Source: Clostridium sp. MCC353 (GTDB taxonomy: Bacteria > Bacillota > Clostridia > Lachnospirales > Lachnospiraceae). Taken from it: a stretch of 64,000 bases of DNA. A program made the translations under genes and the position numbers. The stretch is from the NCBI RefSeq assembly GCF_018785315.1, contig NZ_WQPN01000033.1:1-64000 (forward strand), written 5' to 3'. The notes beneath the pieces were generated by a model that worked only from the letters and a program-made list of their open reading frames with translations, was not told the DNA's origin and made no database searches. Every line of letters starts with the position of its first letter. Within the stretch, counting starts at the first letter, position 1. Shown here piece after piece: positions 40,601 through 55,600 of the stretch.

Positions 40601-43600
40601 TGGTCATAACCAAATTCCGTCTGCTGTGGATTATAATCATCACCCGGAAGGGCATCCGACATAGTGGAAAGGTCTATATCGTCTTTAAAGTTATAACGGT
40701 TGGTATCGGCTAAACCGATTCTCCACCACATAGTGCCGTTTCCGTCTTTTGCCATATCCTCAGTCAGATAGCTTTCTGAAGATTTTGTCATCAACGCGTA
40801 GTCTATCAGCTTACCTGAGTTATCCATGATCTTATTGTCGCCGGATACAACCTTCTTACCGGTTGTATCAAACTGATCCGGTACAAATCCCTTGTGGAAG
40901 GATGTCTCCGATTTCAGATAATCGGATGCATTGGCATTGGCCGCGTTTCCACGCCATCCGCCTGTAGTCTCACTGACATTGGTATCTCTTGCATTAATAA
41001 CCAGATCATCAAATGCAGCTCCGCCGTCATAGGTCACATATTCCACTGTTACACTGTTGACAAACGGCCGCAGTGCAGGACGTAATTTTACGTAATAAGC
41101 GTCAAAGCCGTCTACAGGAAGATCAATCTTCATGGTAATATCCGCTGCTGCGCTCAGATCCTGTGGCTGTACTGCCGTATTATCTGTATGTAGTCCGCGC
41201 AGATAATTAATTTTTTCTATATCCTGATAGGAGTAATTACTGCTTCCCGTCGTAGCATAAGGAATCGGTGTAGCATAATTCGTACTGTTCGTATCCCAGG
41301 AAGTCCGCGCCCATTGCTGGAAGTCCACTGTATAGCTGGCTACTGCTTTATAGCCTACTGTCATTACATTGTTATCCTGATAGAAATGGTCATATCTTCT
41401 GTAACCGTTATTCTGATTATCCGTAGCTGCACTGCCTGCTGTCAGGTTATCGCGCAGTCCTCCAATGTTATAACCATGGTCCGAGCTGCTTCCACCAGTA
41501 TTTACAGGGAAACTCTGGCCGTTATAATTATAACCATAATCATTTCTGGCCTCAGATGGCGGTTCGTCATAACGGGAAGATAAACCATAGTCCCTTGCAA
41601 GACAAGCCGGATGCTGATACAGCCGATCATCTCTCACCAGACGTCTGGTTCCCCAAACATCGGAGACCGTTTCATCATCAAATCTGAGGGACGGATCATC
41701 GCTGTCTTTGAATACTGCGCTGATCTTGCTGTCAAAGAACAGTTTCGGCGTGAAGATATGGGTCGTATCATCGTCTTCCCGTTCCAGCTTCACATTGTCT
41801 TTGTCCTTTTCGATCTTCGTATCAGGATCTGAAATATCAGGTGTTCCATATGTCTGGTTGTAATCCCGTCCATACAGGAAGTTTCTGAAGTAACCCCAGG
41901 TACTTGTTATGCTCTTCGCATCAGCATATTCCAGGTTCGTATCTGACATACCCACAAAGATCACTGCCTGGTTCGGATCCACATCGCTTTCTTTGTCTAC
42001 AGTCGGCAGGGAACCGATACTGCCGGATTCATCCCGTTTATTCAAGTCACCATCCGGATTCCTCATCGGCTTAAAGCTGGTTCCTTCAATGGTTATCCGT
42101 CCAACGTTCTGGATTTCACCCCATTTAACAATGACATCTCTAGGAATCACCACATCGCCTTCCCGCAGCTCATAAACACCTTCTGCTACGGAATAAGGAT
42201 TGCTGTTCTTATAGGTTTTTGCATCTTCTTCTGTTACAGGATGCAGGGTCTTAATTCTTAAATCTTTTTCTTCGTCTGCCGGATCATTTTCTTCACCGGC
42301 CTGCTCACCTTCTTTTATTTCCTTATCTTTATCGTTCCAATTGTCTCCGGTAAATGTGTTACCGTGATATTCTACAATCCAGCGTGCCGGTGTCGGAACT
42401 CCTGCGGAGAATCCATCGTCATCAAACAGATTGCCAAAATCCACTGGCGGCATCGGCATATCTTCCAGTCCATCCGACATAGAAGCATATGGATATTCAC
42501 CTTTCGGATACTGGTCTTCTCCTGCATTGTTATGAGCATTGCGGATAATAATAAACTTCTCAGGATCATCCTTATCATAAATTACTACCCGTTCAAAGAT
42601 CGCCTTATCCAACAGTTCTTTTCTCAGAATCACATCCAGAGTGTGGAAACCTCTGTTGTCCTCTGTAGTATCCGGTTCAGATCCGGTAACCGCATTCAGT
42701 ATCTTATCTACAGTTCCTACTTCCGTCTTCGGAGTAATCTGCGGAACAAATTCGAAATGGAAGTTCTCGCTGGACGAAATACTGTCGTTTGTCAGGCGGT
42801 AAATTACCTGGAACTCGCGTCCGTACGGAATAACCGTCCATTTCTCATTTTTATTAATCGGTACCAGTGAATTGCCTACCCAAGTACCAGTCCATAAAGA
42901 ACTGTGGTCCTTAGTATAGATATCACGTTCGTAGAATTTCAAATCAGCATGAACAACCGGTCTGGATTCTTTGATGATAAAGGTCGGACTGCTGGAATCT
43001 TGATTCAGGTTCACATCAGGCATTCCTGCCGGATGATCGATAAAGGTGGCCGGAGCAGTCATCTTGTTATTGATATTGGTTACATTCCAATAATCCTGTC
43101 TGGTAATGTCATCCGCATAGCGGTCAATATTACCATAGAACTGGAGAATTCCTCTATCACTGCCGATAACGCTGTTATCAAAGGAGTTAAATTCGATGAT
43201 AACCTGATAAACATCTTTTACCTGGTCTTCATCCGGATAAGCGTAGTAAATTACTTTCTTTAACCGTCCTCCTTTTGTGGCATCTGTGATAGTAGCAGTC
43301 TGTGGTTTCACAAGAACATCTGCAGCTTCCACAATTTGTTCCTTATTTTGATCCACATAGACATAATCCCACTCGGATTTATATTCCCTGAAATCAATCT
43401 TTGTACCCAGTTTCCTGTAGGTTCCGTCTAACTCCCCATACCAATCTCTATTTTCCATATATAAATAGCCATCGTCGTCAATCCAGCAGGTGTCATCCAC
43501 CGGATTGCCTTCCAGATCGGTTTTCTGAGAATTATACCAAACGCTTCTCGGAATCATCAGGTCGCCGTTTTCATCCACATACATCTTTCCATGCTGCTTC

Positions 43601-46600
43601 CGGTCAGAATTCGTCATCGCATCATTTCCGATAGACGGTTGATTCGGAATTGCATTGCTTGCAGTGGATATTCCGTATTTCTCATTATGGTACGCAAGCA
43701 TTGCGGCCATAATATCCTGTTGGCTGATGGTGTATTCCAGCGGACGCTTCTCACCAGTCTTTTCATCAACCATAGTGTTATTCCGGTCGATCAGTCTGAT
43801 CTGTCTGATCTCCGTTAAGTTATTATAGTTTCTGTCGGCCTCATTCAGCACCTTAACGCCGTAGAACATGTTGGGGCTGTAGAAAAGCTTCTTATCTATC
43901 CGGATCGTATTCAGGTGGAATCCTCTTCCGGCTTCTACTGCCGTCTTAGTAGCGTTGTCTCCCTCCACATTGGTATTGATCGGAAGGGTTACTGTAAAGG
44001 TTGGCCTGGACATAATACTCTCACTGGTGTTACCCAGCCGGTATTGGTAACTGAGCCCCTGTTTCTGGTCATTGGATATGGTCAGCGTTGTTTTCGCGCC
44101 GTCATACAGGCGGGCCGGATCACCGGACGGCCGTCGGCTGTTGTCCTTAACCGCCAATCCGTCAACAATCGGATTGGATGGTCCTGACCGGGCCAGATTC
44201 ATGACACCAGTGCTCAATTTCTCCAGATAGGAAAGATCCATAAGGCTTAACGGATTAGACCAATCCCCTTTCACCATCGCCTGTTCCGCGACGTCCTTCA
44301 ACTTACCATCGGAAGGCAGCGCTTCTTTATACAACGGTTTCCAGTTCTCACCACTCTGTTCATATTCATACAGGAATCCATTAGGATTACCCTGGAAATA
44401 CATGAGACTGCGGTTGGAATATCTCTGAGTGATACCAGGCGCCAGGTTATCATTATAATAGGTGTTTTCATTATAACGGCCTACTTCAATAACAATCTTG
44501 CCTACATTATCTACGTATTTCTTTCTATCCTGGTACTCAGTTTCAACTTCCTCCTGCTCTGCTCTGGCTGCGTTGGAATCAGAAGCTGTCTCAACCTTCT
44601 GCTGGGATATTCCTCTTCCCCATGCAGCTCTCGGTATATCAAGAATCAATTCGCCTGCGTCATTTTTCTGAATGAAATCGCTGATAATGAATTCGGCATT
44701 GGCATCTACAAATTGTTCCGCTGCATATTCCTTATCCTCATCACTCAATCCAGGCATGCTTTCCACGTAAGCTTTTCTCTGTTCAGCAATGATCTCTTCC
44801 AAGGTCTTGTCGTAAACAAAGTCTGCAAGTCCCTCCTTATCGGAGTAAGAAACTACCATACCATTGAACACCAGCATCTTGAAGATATCAGTCAGGCTTC
44901 CGTCTGACTTATATTTAATTATCTTCTTATTAATGCTGTCCCAGCCATTCTCCTCACCAGGAGTCCATAACGCATATGCCTGGGCGATTTCCGGAGCCCG
45001 ATAGTCATAAATATCGATCGTCTGGATATCGATCACTTGTTCAATTCGGTAAATCATATTACCGTCATTATCAAATTTGTAATTTCCTTCTTCGTCAAGG
45101 TCAGGAACAATCCTGTCATGGGTGATCTGTTTTACAAAGTTGGGATCTGATACCATATGCTCCAGTCTGAAGCCGGTAGCCGTTACCTCATCCGGTATCT
45201 GTCCTAAAGGAAGATCAAATACAAATTCGCCTCCCCGCATATAGCTTGGGCTGTCATTTCCTATGGTCGCCCGGTAATCGTTGTCCTTGCCTATGTATAC
45301 CTTTGAATTTTGAACATAATTGTAGTTATCTACATTGTTATGTCCTTCCATCAGCATGTATGGCTTGGCGGGCAGTATTCTGAGTGTACCGGCTCCATTG
45401 CTGCGATAGCGTATGCTCTCCTTAGTTTCTGCGTCAGCTTCTGGATTCAATATCAACAGTTCATACAGTCTCATATTGGTCTCATAGGTGTCCTCAAAGC
45501 TGGCTTTCAATTTCAGATCCCGGTTTGCCTTCAGGTAATTTTCTCCATCCGGTTCATACAGGTATCCATTCGGTATTCCTTTAACGAACAATGCGGAATC
45601 CCGATAATTTGCAGCCTCAGTCTTTGTATTCTTCCCATCATATTTGACCGTTTCAATAATAATCTTGGCCGGATAAATAATATTGCGCTCTTTATCCAAA
45701 TACCGCTGGTCATCCCACACGGTCTCTGGAATATCCAGATATTTCACGCCTGTTGCAGTAGTTTTTATCAAATCTGCCAGTTTAATATGGATATCTCTTT
45801 CTTCAAAGTTAACCGGCGTATCCTTATGGTCTATCAATCCATCGGTATCATTAATGACCATAATCAAACCTTTATCCACTGCTTCCAGATATTCTTTGGT
45901 TTCAATTCCATTTCCGTCAAATCTGCTTATATCTTTTGCTCTGAAATCCCGGATCTCCACCCGTTCCAGGCCGATCTTGGATTTCACCTTCTTCACCAGA
46001 TTACCATCGTCATCCCGTGATTCAATCACTACATTGGATGTAATACGGCTGATGAAGTTGCTTATAGCCTTCGTCTGCGGATTGACAGAACTGAAGTTTG
46101 AAACCTGATATCCCTGTATTGTACCTCTCTCAATCAGCACACGTCCTGCCTGATCTTTGATTTCCGGAGTTGTAGTTAATGGGATATCGATAATGGTTTC
46201 GCCGTTCTTTACGTTACCTATGCTCTGATTTCTTAAAAGCACTTCGTAGAACGTATATTTTGCATCCAGACCGGTTTCCACTATGCTGATTGCATCGTTA
46301 TATCCACCGTTTGGCCCGGCTTTTCTGGCAGTATCCCAAGCCTGAACTAATGCCTTAGGATCAGAAGGAACCGCTCTAAGCGTTGCGAATCCATTACGTC
46401 TGTAGCGGACGCCCTCTTTCTCCGCTGCTGTTGCATCAGGATTGGTCAGAGACTGGGTATAAAGATTTATATTCGTCTCATACTTATCTTCAAAGCTGGC
46501 TCTCAGTTTCAGATCCCGGTTCATCCTCAGGTTTTCACCATCCGATTCAAACAGATAGCCATTAGGCGTACCTTTGACATACAGGACAGAATCCCTGGAA

Positions 46601-49600
46601 TAGTTGTAGTCACCCGGTGAATTTTTGCCTTCATATTCTCTCAGGCTTACAATCACTTTGGATGGATAGGATACGTTACGGCTGCTGTTTAAGTCGTTCC
46701 GGTCGTTCCAGGCGACATCGGGAATATCCAGATATTTAACACCTGCGGCAGTGGTCTTTATCAAATCTGCCAGTTTAATATCAATACTTTCCTTTGTGAT
46801 ATTCTTCCCGCTGTCATGATGGTCTAGCAGGCCGTCGGTATCGTCAAATACCACGATCAATCCCTGATCCAATGCCTTCTTGTATTCCTCTGTCTCTTTG
46901 CCGTCGTCACCGTACTGTTTGACGTCTTTCACCCGGTAATCCCGGATTTCAATTCTTTCCAGTCCGATTTCTTTTTTCGTTACAGTCACTGGAGTGCCGT
47001 TGGAGTCAGTTGCTATAACCTCCACATCTCTGGTGATATAAGGAATAAAGTTATTGACAGCCCCGTTCTCAGGATGATAGGAACCGATGGATTCCACCGC
47101 ATAACCCTGTATTTCGTTCTCTTTAATTGCAATACGTCCATCCAGATCCTTGATCTCAGGCGTTGTGGAAAGAGGTACATCAATCACAATCTCTCCGCCA
47201 CTCACTTTTCCTATACTCTGGTTCCGTAAAACAAGTTCATAGAAAGTTTGTTCCGCATCCAGGCTGGTTTCCACCACATTTGTGCTGTTATAACCGGATT
47301 TCTCATAGTCAGAACCCCGCTGGGTATCCCATGCCTGTATCAGCATCTGAGGATCAGACGGTGCAATTGCCAGAGTTGCAAAACCAGTTCTTCTGTGCTT
47401 TGCTGCCTCTTTCTGCTCATTCGTTGCCGACGGATTGGTTATGGAAAGATCATACAGGTTGATCTCCGATTCATAGGTATCTTCAAAGCTTGCATTCAGC
47501 TTCAAATTCCTGTTAACCTTCAGAACATCATCATCTGCATCAAACATATATCCGTTCGGAATTCCTTTCACAAACAATGCAGAGTCTCTGACGTTTTCAT
47601 TGTCTTCCGTTCTCGGCTTGCCTTCATAGTTCTTCATATCTATGATCACTTTGGCAGGGTAGAGAACATTGCGGCTGTTATTTCTATCATTGCCGTCATT
47701 CCATGCTGCTTTCGGAATATCCAGGTATTTCACTCCTGTGACAGTGGTTTTAATCAGATTTTTCAGTTTAATATCTGCAAGTTCTGAAGTAAAATCTAAC
47801 TCGCTGTCTTTATGATCCAGCAGGCCGTCCGTATTGTCAAATACTACGATCAGTCCCTGATCCAATGCAGTCTGGTATTCACTGGTTACCTGTCCCTGGC
47901 TGTTATACTGCTGTACGTCCTTAACACGGTAATCGCGGATCTCGATCCGTTTCAGATTGATCTGCTTTTTAATCACGATAACCGGTTCGCCTTCTTCATC
48001 CAGTTCCTTCACCTGAACATCTGAGGTGATATATGGAATGAAGTTGCTGACCGCACCGCTCTTAGGCTGATAAGAGGTGATGGCATCTGCCGCATATCCC
48101 TGAATCGTACCCTTTTCAATCGTAACATGACCGTTGATATCTCTAATTTCCGGTGTTTCGGATACAGGAATGTCGATCACTACCTGCCCGCCAGCTACCG
48201 CGCCGATGCTCTTATTTCTCAGAAGCAGTTCATAGAACGTCTGTTTAGCACCCATGCTGGTGCTCACCGCTGTATCCGTATTATAGTAGTTCGTTGTCTC
48301 ATAGGCGCTGCCTCGCTGGGTATCCCATGCCCGTACATACATATAAGGTTCAGACTTCTGAAGTTTCAAGACAGAATAGTCTTCCTTCTTCGCTGTTTCG
48401 GATTTCGGATTGGCTTCCAGCTCATAGGCGTCCGCCCAAGCCGCGTTAATCTTTAAGTTCGTATTCTTATTATAGATCTTAATATCCTGTCCGTTTTCAT
48501 CTTTACCGTCTGTCAGGTAATAGAGGTATCCGTCCGGGCTTCCCCAGAACTGCAGCTTGGAAAGGTTAGTCGGTGTCGTATTGGCCACCTTGTAGTTACC
48601 GTTTGGTCCGTACTCATCGACTGTAATTTCTACGGTTCCTACATCCGGAATCAGTTCTTTCCATGCTGTATCCGGGATTTCCAAAGTTTCGTCTTTTATG
48701 AATTCCCAGATTACTTTATTGGCTTTTTTCCGCTTCGCATTCTCTTCTTCTGCTTCTTCCCGTTCCGCATCAGACATAGAAGCGGTGTCGATTGGATCTT
48801 CAAACAGGTATTCTACATATTTGATATCGTCTTCTTCGTCCTCCGGCGTCTTATCACGCTCTATAAAACGGATCTTTCTGATACCGGTATAGTAATAATC
48901 CTGCCACAAAAGATTTTTCTCTTCATCCCTCTGGCCGATGTTTTTCAGGAATTCTTTATCGGAAGTAATCTTGCTGAGGATAAAGCCTCCATTTGTTTCC
49001 GGTCCTCCCTTGAGCGTAATGGAAGTAGGCATAATTGCAGTAAGACGTCCTTCAAAGATGGTAGCCGCACTGTCATTGCCTAAAGTGAGCTGATATCTGG
49101 ACTTCTTAGCACCGATGGCGCTTTCAATGGTCTTATCTTTGCTGTGAACCTTATCATTGGCATAGTGAGTATCATCGTGATAAGCCACAGCCGCAATGGT
49201 AGGTGCGGATGAAACCACATCCATCCTTGCCCATCCGTAATCCGCCTCTTTGCTTCCCTTATGCGGGGAACCTTTCACATCACTTTCCCAAAGATCCTGG
49301 AAGCTTGTAGTAACTTTCAACTGATTGCTCGGCGTATACTTATTAGTACCGTCAGGTTCCGTGGTCTTAGTATATACATAACCGGTCGGAGTACCTCCCA
49401 CGGTGATCATACCTAAGTTGTTTGGAGCAACACCGTTAACGCCTGGGAGAGGTTCTTTCTGGGACCAGATCGTGCCGTTCCAGTCCAGAACGTAGTACGG
49501 CTTATACAAGGTTGAATTACTTATGTATTGGGTCTGACAGCTCTCACCATCAAAACCGTTACTGTAAATTGCAGTGATATTATCATTAGCCGTATTTCTC

Positions 49601-52600
49601 TGATATTCATCTACTTCAATGATAATGGTCTTAACATCTTTAACCTTATGGTGTGTATCGTATAGGAAGTATCCATTATCGGAATCCTTCTTATCATCAA
49701 TCCTGTTCCAAACAAACTGTCCGTTTTTAAACAGGCTGCTGATCACATCGTAATCATTAAGTTCTACAAATGCGTCCGCGTAATCCGGATTATTCTTATC
49801 ATAAGAGATGTCTTCAATCCTGATGGAACGAATCTTATATTTCTTTCCCGTTTCCGTCTCTTCGAAACCGATATTGTTTAAGAATGCGGCATTTAAAGAG
49901 ATGGAGTTGGCAGTGTACCCGCTTACCTTCTTCTCGTCTGAAGAATAGGTTATCGGCAGATTAATCTGTATTCTTCCTCCGTCCTGAATCTTTGACCTGC
50001 TTTCATTTCCCACATCGATGCAGAACTTGGTATTCTTGGCTCCAACTGTAGTAGCAACCCAGCGGGTCACATTACCGTACTGATCCTTGTCAGTGGAATG
50101 ATTGCTTCCGCTCCATGCAACTGCGTTCGTATAAGGATCGCTGGCATGAAGATGGAGGTAAGCGCTGATGGAACCGGTGGTATAATCAGATTCTACCGAT
50201 GCCGGTGACAATTTAGCAGAAGCCAGTTTGGCCGACCGCTCTTCATACGCATCCTTCCATGTACCATGGGCCTTCAGGTAACGGACCGCTGTAAAGTTGT
50301 TTTCTCCAACCTCCTCATACAGGTAATTATCAGGATAACCTACAAACCGGATACTTCCTTTGGTGTTATCCAGGACATTAATGGCGGTGGTACACTTATA
50401 AGATCCTGCTTTGATCACAACTCTGACCGGATTCTTCACCTTACCGCCAGAGGCAGAGAACTGATCATTCCAGGCCTTAGCCGGAATAGATAAGGTTCCG
50501 TTTTTAATATAGGATTGCAGCTCATCTTCTTCAATCACATAAACTTTATCCGGTCCCGGCTCCTTATCTACTTTCGGATCGTAGGTAAAGTCATACAGGG
50601 TAACGCTTTCCAGAGAATATTCATTCTTATTCCAACGATCCCTGATATTCTCCATAAACACAGAGTCCGCCCGAATTTCCTGAAGCACATATCCGCCGAT
50701 TTCTTCATCCTTATCCCTGCTCAAGTCTAAGGTGACATCCAGAACAGGTTCACTCATATAGACATTCTTATATGGGGTCTCATAGGTTGGATAAGCACTG
50801 CCCATATCACCAACCCTGATAGAGTCTTTCCGGTTAACATTCATCAGGCTCATGCGGTATGTATTGGATTCATATGGAACTCTCGAAATCGCTCCGATAC
50901 CGGTTTGAGAACCGCCTTCCAATGCATAATCAGCACCATGGCGTCCGGCCTCATGAGACCGGTAGCTTCCGATTGCCAGAACATCTTCTGCCGGAGCCGG
51001 AGGCTCAATTTTGAGCGCTGCCTCCCTCGCATCAGACGCTATAACCGGTTTCGGATTACCATCCTCAGAATTCTTGATTTCATGAGTATCCTGCCACTTA
51101 ATCTTAGCCTTCAGTTCTCTGGTATCCAAACTGTAAGACGTTTTATCATCTTCTGCCTCACCAGGATGTTCTGTGAAGACATATCCGGTAGGACGTCCGT
51201 AGAAGTATACATTACTGATGTTGTCCGGCGCTGATCCAGTGGTGTCAAGTCCTCTCATGCCGTATTTGTTCACCCACTGGTATTTGGTATTCGCGCGGTA
51301 GAAATCCACTTTAAATACAACTTTGGATGGCTTTGTAATTCCCTGTTCAATCCATACTTCAGAAGGAATGGATAATTTTCCGTCTGTTATGTACTTCTTC
51401 AGTTCTTCATCCTTGATGGTATAGTAATCTTCGCTGTCAAACTGATACAAGGTTACTGCATCAAGCCCCTGTTCCTCAATCAGCTGACCGTTCTCGTCCA
51501 TATACTTATGGGTAGTCATGGTGATCCAGGAAACATCGGATTCAATCTTAGTCAGCTCATATCCCTTGACATTACCGTCCATATCCCGGCTTATTGGAAG
51601 ATCCACCACAAGATTTCCGTTATAGATATGAGATGGACTGTTGTTTCCAATTACCGCCTGGAAATAGGTACCCTCGGCGTCAATTGAACTGTTGGCCACA
51701 CCGATACCATACTGGTTATACACACGGTTTCCACGTGAATCCAGAACCCAGCGTTTGTCATGTATGGATTGTTTATCCTTCTCCAGCGTGTTGCCCTTCA
51801 CATAGAGTGATAATTCAGGTTTGGAAGGCGCCTGGGTGAAGCGTGCCTGACGCTTTGCGTAAGCATTCTGTACAACGATGGATTTCGGATCGTAATCTTC
51901 CGTTTTCATTGTTCCATAAGCTACAATTCCTTCAGCCTCAGAATCCGCTCCGTTCTTGCCTTCCCCATCATATGTGGTCAGCATACCGTAGAAGATCATC
52001 TTATTCCGCTTCAGGTTATAGGTGACATTATTTCCTTCATAATTATCATAGACAACTTCAGCTTTCTTCAATATGAAATCTTTGTCTATTTCAATATCGG
52101 CACCTTTGACACCGTCCTTCTCCACAATCATAGCTTCCAATTGTTCGGTATCGTAAACCTTTTCTTCCCCGTTCACATCATACAGGGTGAGTACCGGTTT
52201 CTCTCCATAGGCTAATAAATTGTCAATGTGCACAATGCTGGTAAGGAATCCTTTTTTGTCCTTATCCACATCAATGTCTACCGTAAATACCGGATGAGGC
52301 ATGTCGGAAACATTATCATATGCGGCAATATTTCTGGAAGTGTAATAATGCTTTTCTTCCGTCTGTTGGAAATTACCGAATTCAAACTCAAACCGGTGCT
52401 GGTATCTGTCGTATTTTTCCAAATCCAGGGTATTGCCCATCGGAGCCCACAAATAGTTATCCGCTGCATTGTACCCCCTATAGTCCCCATAATAATACTC
52501 TGAATTTCCAGAACTATTTTCATATACCCAGCGTCTCATGTAATCGCCGTTAAAGCTGTCCGGGGTCTGTATGGTATCCTGAGTGATGTATTTTTGTCTA

Positions 52601-55600
52601 TCCTGGAACTTGGAATAAGCATCTACCTGCATACGCGGCCGCTGGATCACAATTCTGTCTCTGAAATAGGTTTTCTCCCACAGAACCTCAGGTATATCCG
52701 TTTTCAGCATATAGTTATAACCTTTACGCCGGAAGAAATATCCCTTTGCAAAAATTCCGGTGTTGTTGGACAGGTTATAATTAGGTGTTTCACCTGTAGC
52801 ACCTGAAGAAACAGTGTCCTGCGTATACTCATTAATTCGTCCATTAACTATAACTTTTACGGCGCCGTCTGCAATGTTGTTGTTCAGCTTAATGCTGTTG
52901 AAGTTGATGCGGATGAACTTAACGGCCTCTATCGGATCCTTGCCGTCCTTCACCAGCAGTTCATTCAGATCGTCTTTTGTAATTACCAGGTCTCCGTCTT
53001 CTGTTATATATTTCCGGATATCATATTCATTGGTATCTTTCTTTTCCGGAATCGTTCGGAAAATCTGGGTATCATTGATAATCGGCTGATTATAATTGGT
53101 CCACACGCTGTCTCCCGAACCAAACTGCAGTTCATATACACCCGTGGTCTTATCCAGCTCTTTTTTATCAATTCTCAGTTCTTCGAATATAAAGCCCCGG
53201 TATTCATCAACCTCGGTGCCTCTTGGATTTCCATCCGTTTTCTTCTCCGGATCCAATACCTTCTTCTTTTCTACAGGAAGGGTAATATCCAGAAGCACAT
53301 CCAGCACATTATGCGGACTTCGGTCAAATACATCGGCCGCATTCTTATCATAAGAAGGACCTACAAAGTATTCATACCTCTTAATGAAGTTATTATATGG
53401 AGCAAAGATGGTGGGCACCTCATTCGATTTTACGGAATAAGATATGGCGTCCTTACCCAAAATCTTATCTTCGCCCTTATCATCCTTCTGTTTAGCCGTA
53501 TAAGCAGCCTGGTGTTTTACATAAAGAAGGTTGGCATTCTTAATGCTGAGAACATGGTTGTCTTCACACTCTCCATAGTAGGAATCTTCAGTATTCGGGC
53601 GCGCTTCTTTTGTTCTGAATTCGCTGTCCACCTTAAAGTCTCCGCCTACATTGGCCCCACCGATCAATCTTACGAAAATATTTGATTCCTCAGTATCCCC
53701 TTCAACCGAGCGGAAGGTGATAACAACCTGGTGAGGTACGGCGATTCCGTGGTCAAACCACATGCCTTCATTGATCACAATGTCCTCATCTTCCAGGTAA
53801 GTGCCGTTTTCAGGATAAGCTTCTCCGTACAGCTCACTTTCATTTGGTGTTAAACCGCTCCATTCATAAATCGGTTCTCCCTCTGAATCGTACATCAAAG
53901 TTCCCTTATTGACCGTAACAGGATCACCAAAACGGTCAAATGTAGAAGTACCGTCTTCTTCAGCCGTTTTCTGGAAGTGACCGATAGTATACGGAGTTTT
54001 TATTAAAGTCGGCGTTACCGGATCAGCATCATAAATATCGATCTTCTCAATATCAGCATATTTGTAGATTTCCTTTGGAATCACGATTGATCTTGTTATG
54101 AATCCCTCCGGCCTGTTGTGGACATCCGGATTTAATCGGTTCATGATATCCAAAGTCAGCACAGACGGTTTCATCCTGGATGCGTTCTTCGTGAAAATGG
54201 TGGTTGTAAAGGAGACGTCTTCTGCTCCCGGATCACCATCCTGGTATCTGTAGCCATTTAACGTGTATACCTTGCCCAAACTGCTTCCATTCGGATAATA
54301 TTTGTCATACCCCTTCATTACTTCCAGATAAGTATCAATAGCAGGTTCCGGATTCAGATAGGTCTTGACCGCATCATAATCCACTTTTTTAACCTTAGCT
54401 TTTTTACTATCATCTGTACGTGCGGAGAACACGCCATATAAATCCAGATCCTGTTCATAAACGTTAGAACTTCCGGACAATTCTGCATTGATCCTGTTGT
54501 CACTTAATTCGCCGGTTTCAAGATCCGTGCCCTCTTTCAGATCGGAGTCCACATTAATAAATTCAACCACGATCTTACCCAGATGTTCAATTGGTGTTCC
54601 ATATTCAGGTTCAGGCTTCGCCCAGGCTTTTTCCGGAATGATGTACTGTTCTGATTCTTCATCATAGAACTGGGTCAGTTGGTGGTCATTGGACCAATCC
54701 AGAATCTCCACTTTTTCCTTGCGTCCGTCTACAGTCACCTCATATTCTTTCATATGGGTCTGGTAAACGACTGCGTGTTCCTCATCATCCGCATCAATAA
54801 AACTGATTTTGCTGATAATTCCTTTCGGAGAATGTTCAAACACACCCTGGTCTGAAAAATCAGTTACTTTAACGTACTGCTTGGTATCCTGGTCTAAATA
54901 GAACCGGTCAACCGCATCAATAATAAATTTCCTTGATACAAAACCACGATGATTTTCCTGCTCTGTTTCCTGTTTGTTATCCGTTATCGGGATCTCAAAC
55001 TCAACCTTGCCAAGCGGCATAACAGCCGAGGAATCATTTCCCAGTTTTGCATGATTGCGGTACATCTGGTCATACGGAATCTGCAGTTCCTGTATACGCA
55101 CTGCCGGATCCGGATCCTTTTTACTTACATATGTCCGTTCTTTATAATCATAGGAAAGGCTGATTTCCAGCGTCGGGTTAGCCATCTCGAATATGAGGAT
55201 CGCCTTATCAGATCCTTTATATGGTTTTGGCTCCACTTTCTTGTCGTCTTTTATGTAGCCTGTGATATCATATTTTACTTCTGTTTCACATTCACGCAGG
55301 CTGTGACAGGTTCCATAGAGCTGATAAACTACTTTTTTCGTCCGCTCATCCAGAATATCCTGATCCTCTTCGTTTTCCAGAGGATTGAATTCATCCCAGT
55401 CAGAAACCGCATCTTCTCCTATAATTTCGTCTACACCATAGACTTCATTATAATTAACCGTAATTTTACGTAAAATGCCGTCCCAAAAGCCTTCGACAAC
55501 CGTCCCGTCTTCCTCTTCATAGGTGGCCTCTAAATTGATTTCATCCTCTATCAGGTTTCCATCTTCATCCACCCCGAATAATTCCTTTAACTCCTCTTTT

